A DNA stretch of 64,000 bases from Serendipita indica DSM 11827 (Eukaryota; Basidiomycota; Agaricomycetes; Sebacinales; Serendipitaceae). Shown here one piece after another: positions 35,346 through 45,882 of this stretch. The stretch lies in contig CAJVGD010000006.1 in assembly GCA_910890315.1 (NCBI GenBank), forward strand, positions 124,001 through 188,000, written 5' to 3'. Under the pieces are notes generated by a model that ran no database searches, had not been told where the DNA came from, and saw nothing but the letters and a program-made list of their open reading frames with translations. The number at the start of each line of letters is the position of its first letter. The stretch's first letter is position 1. A program made the translations under genes and the position numbers.

Positions 35346-36708
35346 CTACTTTTTTGAGTGGCCTTTGGGCTTTTTCCCAAACGATTTGCCCTCGAAACCT
35401 GGTCGAGCCTTTCCGCCCTTTTTGCCCTTGTCCTTCTTCCTCTCGTTTCGCATAGCAATGTTGTCGCTCCGCTTTTTTTGCTTGGCTGCCATCGCCGCCT
35501 CGACATTTCGCTTTCGCTCGTCCCTGGATCACGATTAGTAGAGAGATCAAGTAGATTTGCATGTACTCACCACTCCTTTTTGCTTTTGACCTTTTCCTTT
35601 TCTGCCCGCTTTACTGCTTTCTTTAACCGTGTTGCATCGTCCTTGACTTTGATACCTTCCATCCGTGCTTCCGCCTTGCTCCACTTGTCCTTTTCCTCGA
35701 TCATCTTCCGCTTTTCTTCGGGCATATTCTTCAGACGCTCTTCTCGTGCAGCTAATTGGGCCAACGCTTGTTTGGGATCCGACGACGTTTGGAGCTTCTT
35801 CGAGAGCTTGCTCTGCGTTTTATCGTTTGAAAGTGCAGAATACTTGACAGAGGTGACGTTTTCGCCATCTTTCTCGTCTCGTTTCTCCTCGACAAGTAAT
35901 TGTGGCTAGAAGTTATCAGCCAAGCACTCGGTTGGCTACTGCGTCGCATACCTTGGTCGCGTTACCTTCTTTCTTCTTCTTCGACATTCTCGCCGCAGCT
36001 TCCAGCTTCTTCTTCTCTTTCGTCTCCTTTCTCCGCTTCTCTCTTAGCTGCGCTCGACGCTCCCGTCTGCTTTCCAGTAGCTCATCTTTCGATTCCATTG
36101 CATCCTCGTCGACACCACGACCCTTCCTAAACGATGCAATCTTATCGTGAAGCTTACTTCGCAGTTCGGAGATGCTCCCGCTCGGAGCCATTGGTTGAAG
36201 GGCTGGTCGCGAGATGTCGGTATCCTTTCCACCAAGATTTACGAATCCATTCTGGAGCGAGATGGCACCAGTATCTTCATCGTCGTCAGTGTCGTCAGAC
36301 CGTTTTCGTTTCTTCGACGCTTTCAGTGGACTGTCAGCGGCTCGCTGCTTCGCCGCCTCTTCTTGCAGCTCTACTATCGTTTTTTGATTGTCTGGATCAA
36401 GCTTGAATATTGTGAGCACGCGTTCTTGCTCCTGTGCTTTGCTCTTCAACTCACCTTTGCCTTTCTAGCCTTTTTCGCGGCCTCTTTTGCCTCTTGCTTT
36501 GCGTTCTTCTTGTTCTTGTGCTTCTGATACTTTGATTCGTGCTTGATATGGAGTGAATACTTGAGCGACAGTCGATACCAAGAGCTTTTACCTCTGGCTC
36601 CTCGTTCACGATATAGTACTTCGCCGGAATGAGTCTTAGAAGCGTCTCAAACGCCGCATTATGTCTCTCGAGACTTTGTCGTATCTCTTCTGGTGATGCC
36701 AACTGCAT
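35346..36708 (-). CDS. Surf6/Rrp14 ribosome-biogenesis protein
   Basis: Nucleolar protein needed for early 60S and 40S processing. The N-terminal part MQLASPEEIRQSLERHNAAF, ETLLRLIPAKYYIVNEEPEV is followed by a highly charged, coiled body: HKNKKNAKQEAKEAAKKARK, a KKRKRSDDTDDDEDTG patch, then the Surf6 box (LRSKLHDKIASFRKGRGVDE; RRERRAQLREKRRKETKEKK; ENVTSVKYSALSNDKTQSKL; DPKQALAQLAAREERLKNMP; EEKRKMIEEKDKWSKAEARM; KVKDDATRLKKAVKRAEKEK) and a Lys-rich end (KARPGFEGKSFGKKPKGHSK). Order and composition match SURF6/Rrp14. Introns about 36605-36548, 36456-36404, 35951-35907 and 35571-35523. Divergent from PIG-F with only 53 bases between the start codons. Confidence 0.9.
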
Positions 36709-36761
36709 TGCAGTGTGTTGGTACGGGCCAAAGTTCGCTTTGGTTTGGACCCGACTACGAC

Positions 36762-37792
36762 ATGGCTAAACGAAAGGCAATCACTCAAAACGACACAGGG
36801 ACGTCTGCGCGTTCTTCACAACCTTCAAAGACTAGTGCAAGAAAAGATGACGACCCGCTGCCGCTGTCGAAATACATCTCGATAGCTGGAACACAAGCCG
36901 TGCTCCTGCTCTTCTCAATGCTCATGTTGCCTAGGACAACACTCACATTTGAGAAACTACCCCCTCAGGTGTCGTCCTTGGATAGACCACAACCAGCTTG
37001 GATGGCCCCAATTACGGCTTGGCCAGACCTCAGTGTTGCATGGATTTGCGTAGGAGCCGCTATTGTGCAGTCTTATTGGGCTTCGAAAGCGGTTACTTGG
37101 ATTAAGCAAGATACTATCAAAGAAACGGGGAAGCAGGACGAGCTTGCGTTACGCCAAGGAGACCGTTCATTCAAAGTTCGTTATACATCTTTACTCTGCC
37201 AGGTGAGATCTCATAAATGATCTAGGATCTCACACGAGCTTGGGGTGCTACGCTGTTAGGAGGAGTAGCCTTTCACGCTCTAATTGTCCTCCTTGGTGCA
37301 CCTATGACTACGTGAGTCCTTTTTCTTCGTCTCTGTGAATTAATCTGATATCCTGCCAGCCACGTTCGCCATACCTTTGCACTTGCACTCTTGATTTCCA
37401 TTCTGGCCGTCTATGCTCCGGCTCGGAGTTTGACGATCCCGCTCTGGACGCAAGACGAGCAAGACATTGCTCTCCGTGCCAAGTGGACCCGAGTCATCAA
37501 TAACCTCAAGTAAGTCGGCATCGTTCATCTGCAAAGACAATCTGATTTCTCGTTAAGGGTCAATACCAGAGCAGAACGAGCTATCTTATATCCATCGCTA
37601 TTCACTGTTATCGGTGCTTGGTGCGGCGCGTATCCTCTTGCACTCGACTGGGATCGTCCGTGGCAAGCATGGCCTCTTACGCCTGCTGCAGGTGCCATAA
37701 TTGGTCATGTAGTTGGACTTGGTGCATCTGTCTTTGTCAGCAGTGTTATTTACCTTGGTCGGACGCTACCAGACCCATTGAAGAAACGGTAG
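36762..37792 (+). CDS. GPI11: GPI-anchor biosynthesis protein PIG-F/Gpi11
   Basis: ER membrane protein that, with PIG-O or PIG-G type enzymes, adds ethanolamine phosphate to GPI anchors. It starts with a basic disordered tail (MAKRKAITQNDTGTSARSSQ), then hydrophobic helices ISIAGTQAVLLLFSMLMLPR, LSVAWICVGAAIVQSYWASK, RAWGATLLGGVAFHALIVLL, the conserved HVRHTFALALLISILAVYAP, ERAILYPSLFTVIGAWCGAY, PLALDWDRPWQAWPLTPAAG and AIIGHVVGLGASVFVSSVIY. The 'GAxPLALDWDRPWQxWP' and 'ERAI-YPS' patches are diagnostic of PIG-F. Introns about 37173-37225, 37312-37359 and 37510-37557. About 285 residues. Confidence 0.9.
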
Positions 37793-37930
37793 CCTAACCG
37801 TACCCCATCTTATTGGAAATACATTTCCTTAGACGTTTCGAGTTATGTTGTATCGGGTTGAGTTTCACTAGGCGTATCTTTTGGAACATTAAATGGGTGA
37901 GAGTGGTGGTGCCTCTCTTTCCTGAACTCC

Positions 37931-38332
37931 ATGGTAAGTTCAGCAATGGTCATCAAACACGTTGTGTGTAACACATCAAAAGTCTAGTGAACTTCGTTAC
38001 ACTGCAAACACACAGCTTGAGCACCGTATGTTAGCATAGAATGTAGCCAGCTCTACTGACAAACTTTTCTAGTTCATGCTCGCTACACAGGAACGGGGCA
38101 TGCGGATTTGACCAAATGGGAGTGGGCTACTCATCAGCATAGAGACACACTCAGCTCAATTGTTGGACATCCAACGCTCACTTCTTATCTCGCAGTTGCA
38201 GACGGAGAATCTATTGGAAGGGTCAAGTTTGAAATGGCAGAGGTTCGTTTGCTGCTGGGAAAGAGTTGATATACTGACCGTTGGTAGAAAATGCTGAATC
38301 CTTGCGGACCTCCGCCGCAGAAACAAGACTAG
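37931..38332 (+). CDS. SF3B5: Splicing factor SF3b subunit 5 (SF3b10/Ysf3)
   Basis: Small subunit of the U2 snRNP SF3b complex. Four exons: 37931-37933 (ATG only), 37983-38025, 38073-38242 and 38288-38332. The joined length is 261 bases, exactly 86 residues plus stop, the same as human SF3B5. Reads MSSELRYTANTQLEHLHARY, TGTGHADLTKWEWATHQHRD, TLSSIVGHPTLTSYLAVADG, ESIGRVKFEMAEKMLNPCGP and PPQKQD; human shows the same SQLEHLQSKYIGTGHAD, TKWEWLVNQHRD and EKMLQPCGPP blocks. All four exons are individually short. It follows PIG-F on the same strand with 138 bases between. Confidence 0.95.
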
Positions 38333-38414
38333 GCGGACAACAAATATGATGGTACCGTTGTATCATTAGCCTAAGTCTTAATAAATCTCGGTTACTTTTA
38401 AAAGAGTACCAAAA

Positions 38415-40665
38415 TCATGCGGCCCGCAGTGCAGCCAGCTTTTCCACCAAGACGCTTGCCCCTTTTACGTCCTGATGCTCGATTTCGCCCACGACATTCC
38501 TAGGAAACCACTTTTTGAGCTTCCCCTTGTCTGCCGCGCTACCTTCCTTTTCTATCCGTTCGCAGAGCTCGGCAACGACAAACGCCCATCCCCTTTGGCC
38601 ATTGCAACAAGCCTCGCGCCATTATCTTCGTCGCCTAGAATGCGAAGAAAAGTAGATGCAAATGCTACGGCGTCGAAGTATTTAGATCGGACGACCGTCT
38701 TGTTGGCATGTGACCAGTGCCCTCCCTGAAGAAGCTGCTTGAGCATTCTCGAGGTGTGGCTAAGCTGAACTGGATGTGTTTCTCCATTCTTGGCCGGATA
38801 ATCTGCCTTGAATGGTAGCAAGATAGCCTCGGTTGCTGACGCAACGTCTGCACATACTCTTCAGCTTTACTCTTACGTCAACGAGATTAGTACATACCAC
38901 CGTCGGCATGAAGGAGTACTTCAGCCACCAATAAGCTCCCTCCAGTGTCGGTGATCATTTTCGAGGCGTGTAGTTTCACCTGGTTCAGCATATCCTCGCT
39001 GTATGCCTTGCGAATCTCTGCTTTTCTGACATCATCATCCTTTTTGCTTGTTAATTCTCTTATAGAATCCGTAGTGGCAAGGACAGCGGCCATTGCAGGC
39101 GTAACATGCCGGGTTGAGCGATAGATCAGTGGATAAAGGAGTGCCCTCCGACCATTTGAATCAGCATACAACTTCGGAGTCAAGGCAGCTAAATCGCCAA
39201 GGACAGACTTGGAAATCATCTTGGTGTCGTCGGTGACTTCCAAAAGGGTGAATAACACGAGCTGCGCCTCCGAGTCCAGACAAATTCGCTCGAGATGCGG
39301 CTTTAGTAGTTTGACGATTTGCTTTCGGTTCTTGGCAGAACCGTATGCCAGGAAGTATCGAACGGATTGGCTCCCGTTGCGAGTATGGACCATCTCCGCC
39401 ACAGAGTCCTCACATCTGCGTACTATGAGGACCTGACTGACAGGTGAAAAGGTAGACTTACATCTCATATATTTCCTGGCGACGTCGCTCGGACTCAGCC
39501 TTGTCATTCAGACGCTCAAGTTCCGACAGGTACTCCCATAGAGCCGAGTGAACGATTGCGTTTGAGACGGCGCCTTTGTCCGAGTTTTCAAATCTGCAGA
39601 TGTGAGTTCGTGCGACGAGATAAATTGGTGACATACATAGACTGCAGGTTCTCCTTCACAGCCGACAGGATACGGAGGGCTCGTTCTTGCTCGAGGCCAG
39701 TGAGCACCCCACGGAGGCCGAGGTCGCCCTCCTTCTTGGGCTCGAAGAGTGCTACCTCTTTCCCGTAAAACTCACGAAGGAGTATCGCGCGTTCGGTCGA
39801 GTTGGAGTAGAGTTCGAAGGCTTCTGAGATGACCTGACCGGCTTCTCGGTGAAGGAGAAGGCGTAAAACGTGTCCTTGAAATTCTGAGAAGATGGATGGC
39901 CGGTGTTTCGGACAGTATCGAATGAGTTTCAATATCAGAAACTATTGGAGTCAACTACTGCTTGATCATCAAACGGCGGCCGTACCTTGGAGTACTTGTT
40001 CTGAGCGAGTGTCTTATACTGGCCTTTTAATTCAGAGGCGACCATGTCACGCTGTTCTTGCCTCCCATACTTGACAAGCTTTCAAGAGGGTAAGACTATT
40101 GACCACTGAACGGAGAGCAAAGCGTACCGTCTGAATGATGCGACTTGTGTCATGTCTACAGGCAACCTCAGACACCTTTCCTCGTACAGTATCAGCGAGC
40201 TTCTTGCAGAGGTCGTCGCGTTCTTGTTTTGAGAGATTTCGCTGCCTCGCCGCATTCCACAGTTGTTTGGCGTGCATGGTCATTTCAGCATTTGGTTTTG
40301 CAGCCTTTCGTTGTGCCAAGAGTTCTTTCTGTGCCTTGTGTGATTCAAAAGCTACACTCGGTGGCTCATGAGTTTGAGAAGACGAGATGTAAAAAAAAAA
40401 GCGTACCGCTCCCTTTCCCAGCAGGAGGTGCAGATGTCGGAGTGACTTCCACTGCATCTTCATCGTTTTCCTCTCCCTCGGAGTCCATGAGCGACTCGTC
40501 GTCGCTGCTTCCTGCGTCGGGGGTGGTGGCAGTCACTGGAACGCTCTTCTTTTTGATAGTGTCTGCATTTGTATTTCTTCTCTTTGGCGTTTTTCCTCCT
40601 TGTCGAGCTGCAGGCCGCTTCAGGCCCTTGTTCTGCGGCTGTATCCCAGACTTGGTGGGCATCAA
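38415..40665 (-). CDS. PUF6: Pumilio-family nucleolar protein Puf6/PUM3
   Basis: RNA-binding nucleolar protein for 60S biogenesis (and ASH1 mRNA control in yeast). N-terminal basic/acidic tail (KGLKRPAARQGGKTPKRRNT; DDESLMDSEGEENDEDAVEV), then Puf repeats: MHAKQLWNAARQRNLSKQER, VACRHDTSRIIQT, LVKYGRQEQRDMVASELKGQ, LAQNKYSK, FQGHVLRLLLHREAGQVISE, SDKGAVSNAIVHSALWEYLS and MVHTRNGSQSVRYFLAYGSA. The CPL-type C-terminal region follows: PHLERICLDSEAQLVLFTLL, DLAALTPKLYADSNGRRALL, YPLIYRSTRHVTPA, DTGGSLLVAEVLLHADGG. It ends with VLVEKLAALRAA. Introns include about 40395-40350, 40088-40062, 39640-39593, 39463-39421 and 38910-38850. Head to head with the RhoGAP gene over 92 bases. Confidence 0.9.
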
Positions 40666-40757
40666 CTCTTGATACCGACGATTACATTCGCGCCGGGCTA
40701 GGAATCATCACTGGCCACAGCACTCGTTCAGTAAACCATCTATAAATCAATGCTCCT

Positions 40758-43700
40758 ATGGCATCCACCTCAAAGGCTCGACAAACCTCGGACGCGCCAG
40801 TCGAGCTCCCTGGCGAGCAAGCTCCAGCCGTACCCGCTTTAAACTGCGAGAGTTGCGGCCAAATTGTCACCAGTCAATACGTGAGAGCATTGGGAGCCAT
40901 CTACCACGTCGACTGCTTTCGCTGCAAGGTCGGTGTAGTACCCCACTAGACCAGGAGAACACTCCTGACCATCCGGAATCACGATATTAGGACTGCAACG
41001 AGATTGTTACAGCTAAATTCTTTCCCTACAGCCTCTCAGAGTCCAAGCAAGTACCCCTCTGTGAGGTCGGTCGTTTCGCTAGAGTATCGCACCCGACTCA
41101 CACGATGCTATCGTGCAATGCAAACAGGTGGACTATTTTCGACGGCTCGATTTGTTGTGTGCGAAATGCGGTCAAGCTCTGCGAGGCAGCTACATCACCA
41201 CATCCGGTAAGGCTTCATCGACAACCCGCATCCGAAACTCCCACCTGACGGCTTCTAACGCAGACAAGAAGTATCACGTGGAGCACTTTACTTGTTCCTG
41301 TTGCTCAACGTTATTCGGACCTCAAGATAGTTATTATGAGCACCGCGACGCAGATGGCCTGAATATCTACTGTCACTATCACTACAGCACTCGATGCGCC
41401 CAAAAGGTAAGTACAATTTAAATAGGTTACCGAGACGGGGCTAAGGCGAGTAAAAAGTGTGCTAGTTGTCAGGCTGCGATCCTTCGTCAGTTCGTCGAGG
41501 TTAACCGAAGCTCACGAGACGAAGCCTATCACCTGCCATGTCATTTGATTCAGAAGTTCTGGTAAGTATCGGACCATTTTTGCTACCTTGCGTGGGCTGA
41601 TGTCCGAGTTTAGGAACGTCAAAATCAGCACACCGCTACCCGCAATAACAGACGGCAAGCCACATTGGGTGCACGAAGAGGCCGTATACACGCCTGCTAC
41701 TCTCAAGGACGCTCAGAATGACATGAACGAGTTGGTCAATCGGATCTGGGCGGTCCTATCCGCATATGAAGAGTCCAGTGCCGCATGCATCTCGGATCTA
41801 CTCAAAGCGGTCAGCAACGTCATCTATTTGGAGGCCATTCGAAGCGCAGAGCGATTTGTCTTCCATGTGGAAGTCTTGTTTGCTGCTTTGGACGATTTGG
41901 ACTTCCATTTTGAAGCCCTTGGCTCAAGTAAAGGCATCGCACATGTCCGCGAGTCGAGGGTGCTATGCAGAAAGACGGTCGACCTATTCACCCAGCTTTC
42001 TCATGCACAACGCGACGTCTCCAGGCAAGGCCTTACCCAGGATCTTCTTGGGCTCATTACCGGAATCGCCCACTATTTGAAAATTCTCCTTCGAATAGCC
42101 CTCCTCGGAGCCCTACGCTTGATGCGGGAATATGGCGACAAGCAGGCTATCAAGGCGTTCCTTGATCAACTCCATCGGCTCATGGAGGAGAACGGAGACC
42201 CCCTTGCAACCCGGAACATTCAAGATGACACCCAAGGCAAGGAAGGAGACCAAAAGGTCGTACTATTTGATGTCCAACTGAATGGAAAGCGCCTGAAAGG
42301 CGCACGTAGTCGAGAGGGAGTCGCATTTGGGTTTAAAAGTCTTGACCCAGCCGTGACTGGGAGCTCGCCATATGCCCAAGAGTATTACGACGTACAGCAT
42401 GGCACCAATTTGTCCGCCGATTTTGTTCCACCATCCGATCTCTGTGTCAAGTGCAACAATACCATCGAGAGCAACTGTGTCCGCCTAGGAACATTCACTA
42501 GGTGGCATGTTCATTGCTTGGAATGCAAGACTTGTGGGAGAGCGGCTGGTCCCCGACCACCTCCAAAGAGTGACTCGAAGCAGAGCGCAAAATCTTCCGT
42601 CACTACTGATGTGGAGAGAGACGAGGACAGCAACGACGAGACTGAAGTCACTCGACGAGAGACAAAGGCAAGACTCCAGGAGAGGATACAATCCGAGTCG
42701 GTGGCTGAAGCCTTCGCCTTTGAGCCCGAGTTTGAGCCAAGCTCTGACGGTCAAGTTTCTCAGTCAACCGGAATTCCACGAACGGTCTACTGCCCGAATC
42801 ATCGAACTGGTGATAGCCACCTCGGCTTCCAGACGGTGTCACGGCTCGAGCAGTATTCGTACCTCTTAAATGTCGCACTCCTCCGCCTATACTCGATACT
42901 CAAGCGACGAGGGGCGATTCAACCTCCGACTGGTACGTTCTTTATTATGCCATTGAAGTGCATGAATTAACTTGGATTTAGGGCCTTTACGGCGCCGCAT
43001 GAGCTCACCACGCGAATCCGTGGAACTAGCCCGTCTCAAGACTATCAGCCTAGACCGCAAGAGTACAAGCGTCAAGACGCCACGGCGGTTGACCATTGTT
43101 GAAAGTCCAATCGGCAAGGTTGCTCATACAGATGAGGTTACTAGTATTATCAAGGGATACCCAAGCTCTCCCAAGAAATCAGCCAAGCCTAGTACACCTC
43201 CTTCTCCTCAGCGACGGTCAAAGCCTTCAACGCCGCCGTCTCCTCAGCGCAGTACACCGCAGAATCAAGATGTAGAGAAGGAAACCCCACAATCACCGCA
43301 GCCCTTCGTTCCTCTTGCGTCCATTGCCGAAACTCCGACACCGTCTCGTCCAGAGTTTACGCGCATGAACTCTCAGGTCGTCGTGATGGAGGAAGTTCCT
43401 AATCAAGTGGAGTTCCCGGTGAGAAGTGCGAGTCCGATCGAGGAAGCCACCGATGAAGATCACGAAAGCCTGAGACTCACGGATATCGCGAGTCTTGTGG
43501 AGGCTGAGCAAGCTCGAGATCGAGCTTCCTCAGTTCTTAGTGGAAGTTCGGGAACAGGGGCTCCATATCTTTCAGATCTCGATCCATTAGACCTTGTCAT
43601 TGTCAAACATGCGGCTCTCTGGCTCCTTAATCAGTCAGAACTCAAGGACAAGATCGACGCAGACGACATCTTGGAGGGAATTGAGATTAGTCGAAAGGGT

Positions 43701-45017
43701 AAAATATGGAAACAGTTCTTCCGCGGTGAGAAGAAACCCAAAAAGAAAGGTTCGTACCGTAATACATGCGAGCTAGGTTGACCTGGACTAGGTGTTTTTG
43801 GAGTTCCGCTTGAACTCCTCACTGAAAGAGATGGTGTGGAGACAATATTGGGCGTATCTCGTAGCGCAGTGCGAATTCCAAGCATTTTGGACGACCTTCT
43901 CAGCGCAATGAAGCAAATGGGTAAGGATTCCCGGACTGTTTCTTCTCAACTTATCCGTCACAGATGTGTCCGTTGAAGGATCTTCCGCAAAAACGGTAAC
44001 TTCCGGAAAATGAGAGAGGTCATAGAAACTCTGGATCAGGGAACGGAAGCCGTCGACTTCTCGCAAGAAAGCCCTATTCAGCTCGCAGCCTTGCTGAAGA
44101 AGTTCTTTATTGACCTCCCTGATCCATTGCTCACTCATCGGCTACACTCTCTATTTCTGTCTACACTTAGTGCGTATTCCGTCGTATCGATCCAAGTAGC
44201 ATTCTGACCTTGCCTAGCTGTGACAGATGCAGCGGAGAGAGCGAGACTGCTTCATCTCGCTGCGACTTTGCTACCGAAGAGTCATCGGAGCGTTATGGAA
44301 GTGCTCTTTGCATTCTTGCGATGGGTGGCTCTTTTCTCAAACATCGACTCGGCTGGGAGCAAGATGGATATCCCAAACCTCTCTACCGTCATCGCTCCCA
44401 GCATTCTCTGCTCCAAAACCCATGACCCTCAGTCAAGCTTCTCGGCAATCTCGGTTGTAACACAGATGCTTGAGGACCAAGACGCTTTCAACAGGGTCCC
44501 AGAGCAGTGTCTGTCGCTCCTTGCGGATCGCAAGGAGTTTACTAAGTGCGAGTCCTCTAAGGACCTTTTAAAGAAGTGTGCACAGCACTTCCGGAATCAA
44601 ACTGGCAAGACGGGTGCACAGACGCCGATAAACTCTCCTGTCGCTGCGCACTTTACACCGGGCACTCTTCATTCGCACAAGTCGGAAGGATCGCTAGATG
44701 GTCGAGGGAGAGTGTCCCAAGATAAGAAGGCGAATCGAAACTCCAAATCTCTGGAACGCAAAGATCCTCGCGAGCGTCGCGAGAGGAGCAATACACTCCG
44801 AAAACCCAAACCCTCTCATCCGGGTCTTCCTCATGCGCCGTTCTCACTCCCCTCTCTCAACGCCTCGAGCTCACGTCTTGGAACAGAGACGTCGCTTCTC
44901 GGTTCTCTTGGTTCCCTCACACCTGGAATCAAAAGTGAGGCTCCTCCGACTTGGAAATCTTCTCATGTTCCAAGTACCATGGCCGATTCGCCTCCCGTCT
45001 CGAACGGGGTGTTATGA
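40758..45017 (+). CDS. LIM-domain Rho GTPase-activating protein (Rga1-like)
   Basis: Regulator of Cdc42/Rho polarity signalling. Two tandem N-terminal LIM domains (CESCGQIVTSQYVRALGAIY with HVDCFRCKDC; CAKCGQALRGSYITTS with HVEHFTCSCC and IYCHYHYSTRCAQKCASCQA). A long helical middle follows (DLLKAVSNVIYLEAIRSAER; LLGLITGIAHYLKILLRIAL). A third LIM (LCVKCNNTIESNCVRLGTFT, RWHVHCLECKTCGR ... VYCPNH) is interrupted by a charged insert of roughly 75 residues. Then a Ser/Pro-rich linker, and the RhoGAP domain: FGVPLELLTERDGVETILGV, arginine finger in VEGIFRKNGNFRKMREVIET, AALLKKFFIDLPDPLLTHRL, MEVLFAFLRWVALFSNIDSA and MDIPNLSTVIAPSIL. A Ser-rich tail ends the protein. Around 1,200 residues and at least ten exons. 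No break seen in the domains. Confidence 0.88.
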
Positions 45018-45163
45018 TCGGACACTTGGTTGAGGTTTCCTAGAGTCTTTCGCGTCTGTCCCCGTCGGCTTTCCGAACTTTATCTCTTTCTTAGCTCGTT
45101 CTTCATGTACAACTTTACACGCTAAAACAGGCTTATCTATGTGCAGTTTCCTTCTGATCATTG

Positions 45164-45832
45164 CTATTTCGCAGCAGCGACCTCCCCACAACTAGGGCAC
45201 TTTCGAAGTTCCTCGTTGCTCATCCAGTTGTCAATGAACGGTTTGAGCTGTGAGCCAAGATCAGTGACTGGGAAAACTTCTTCGCGTATCAGAGTGGGCT
45301 TGTCGTGAGCTGCTGAGCGGCAATACCACTGAAGTCGGTCTTTGCAATATTAGGGAAGGCGGACCCACATAAATGTATAGTCACTCACCAAGAGCTCCTT
45401 CAGGTCGCACACGTTCAATCACGAGTCCGATGGTGTCAGCAAACCGTACGGGATTGTGTGGCGTATTACCTAGCTTGGATATAAGTCGGAGTAAACACAC
45501 ATGAATCTACATACCAGGTAGTAGGAACATTTGACCCTCTTGAATATGAATGTCGCGAAATTCGTCATTATCAATCACTTTCAGCAGCATCGGTCCCTTG
45601 TACTGATAGAACCATTCCTACCAGAGCAAGATTGGGCCACTAGTAAAAATAACAAAACCCGACATACTTCAGTTTCGTTCACATGATAATCGTTTCGCTC
45701 ATTTGGTCCACCGACAGCCATGACGATATGATCCTTGCCATTGTACAGGCAGAAATTGTTGACAGGAGGGCGAAGAAGATGTGAGTTTTCGGACAGCCAT
45801 TTGGAAAAGTCGAGTGGTGGGAGTAGCGACAT
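45164..45832 (-). CDS. BNA1: 3-hydroxyanthranilate 3,4-dioxygenase
   Basis: Kynurenine-pathway enzyme opening the ring of 3-hydroxyanthranilate towards quinolinate and NAD. Cupin fold with iron ligands visible: [20 protein letters not shown] (His and Glu) and [20 protein letters not shown] (second His). Start [20 protein letters not shown], then [20 protein letters not shown] and [10 protein letters not shown]. The end, [20 protein letters not shown], carries the C-terminal CxxC found in fungal and bacterial forms. Introns about 45665-45614, 45516-45458 and 45393-45323. About 175 residues, the usual length. The stop of Rad17 lies 50 bases upstream of this start on the same strand. Confidence 0.93.
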
Positions 45833-45882
45833 ATACGTCGGTGGCGGAGATTTCCAAGATCGATAACCAAACAAGCGACCGC

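Noticed and set aside
35358-35909. Plus-strand frame of 183 codons, rich in Ser/Phe/Leu, opposite Surf6
   Set aside because: Complement of the Lys/Arg/Glu-rich Surf6 coding sequence, which typically gives long Ser/Phe/Leu open frames. Surf6 motifs are unambiguous on the other strand.
40145-40672. Plus-strand frame of 175 codons opposite Puf6
   Set aside because: Antisense to recognised Puf6 exons; composition is that of a complement of Lys/Glu-rich coding sequence.
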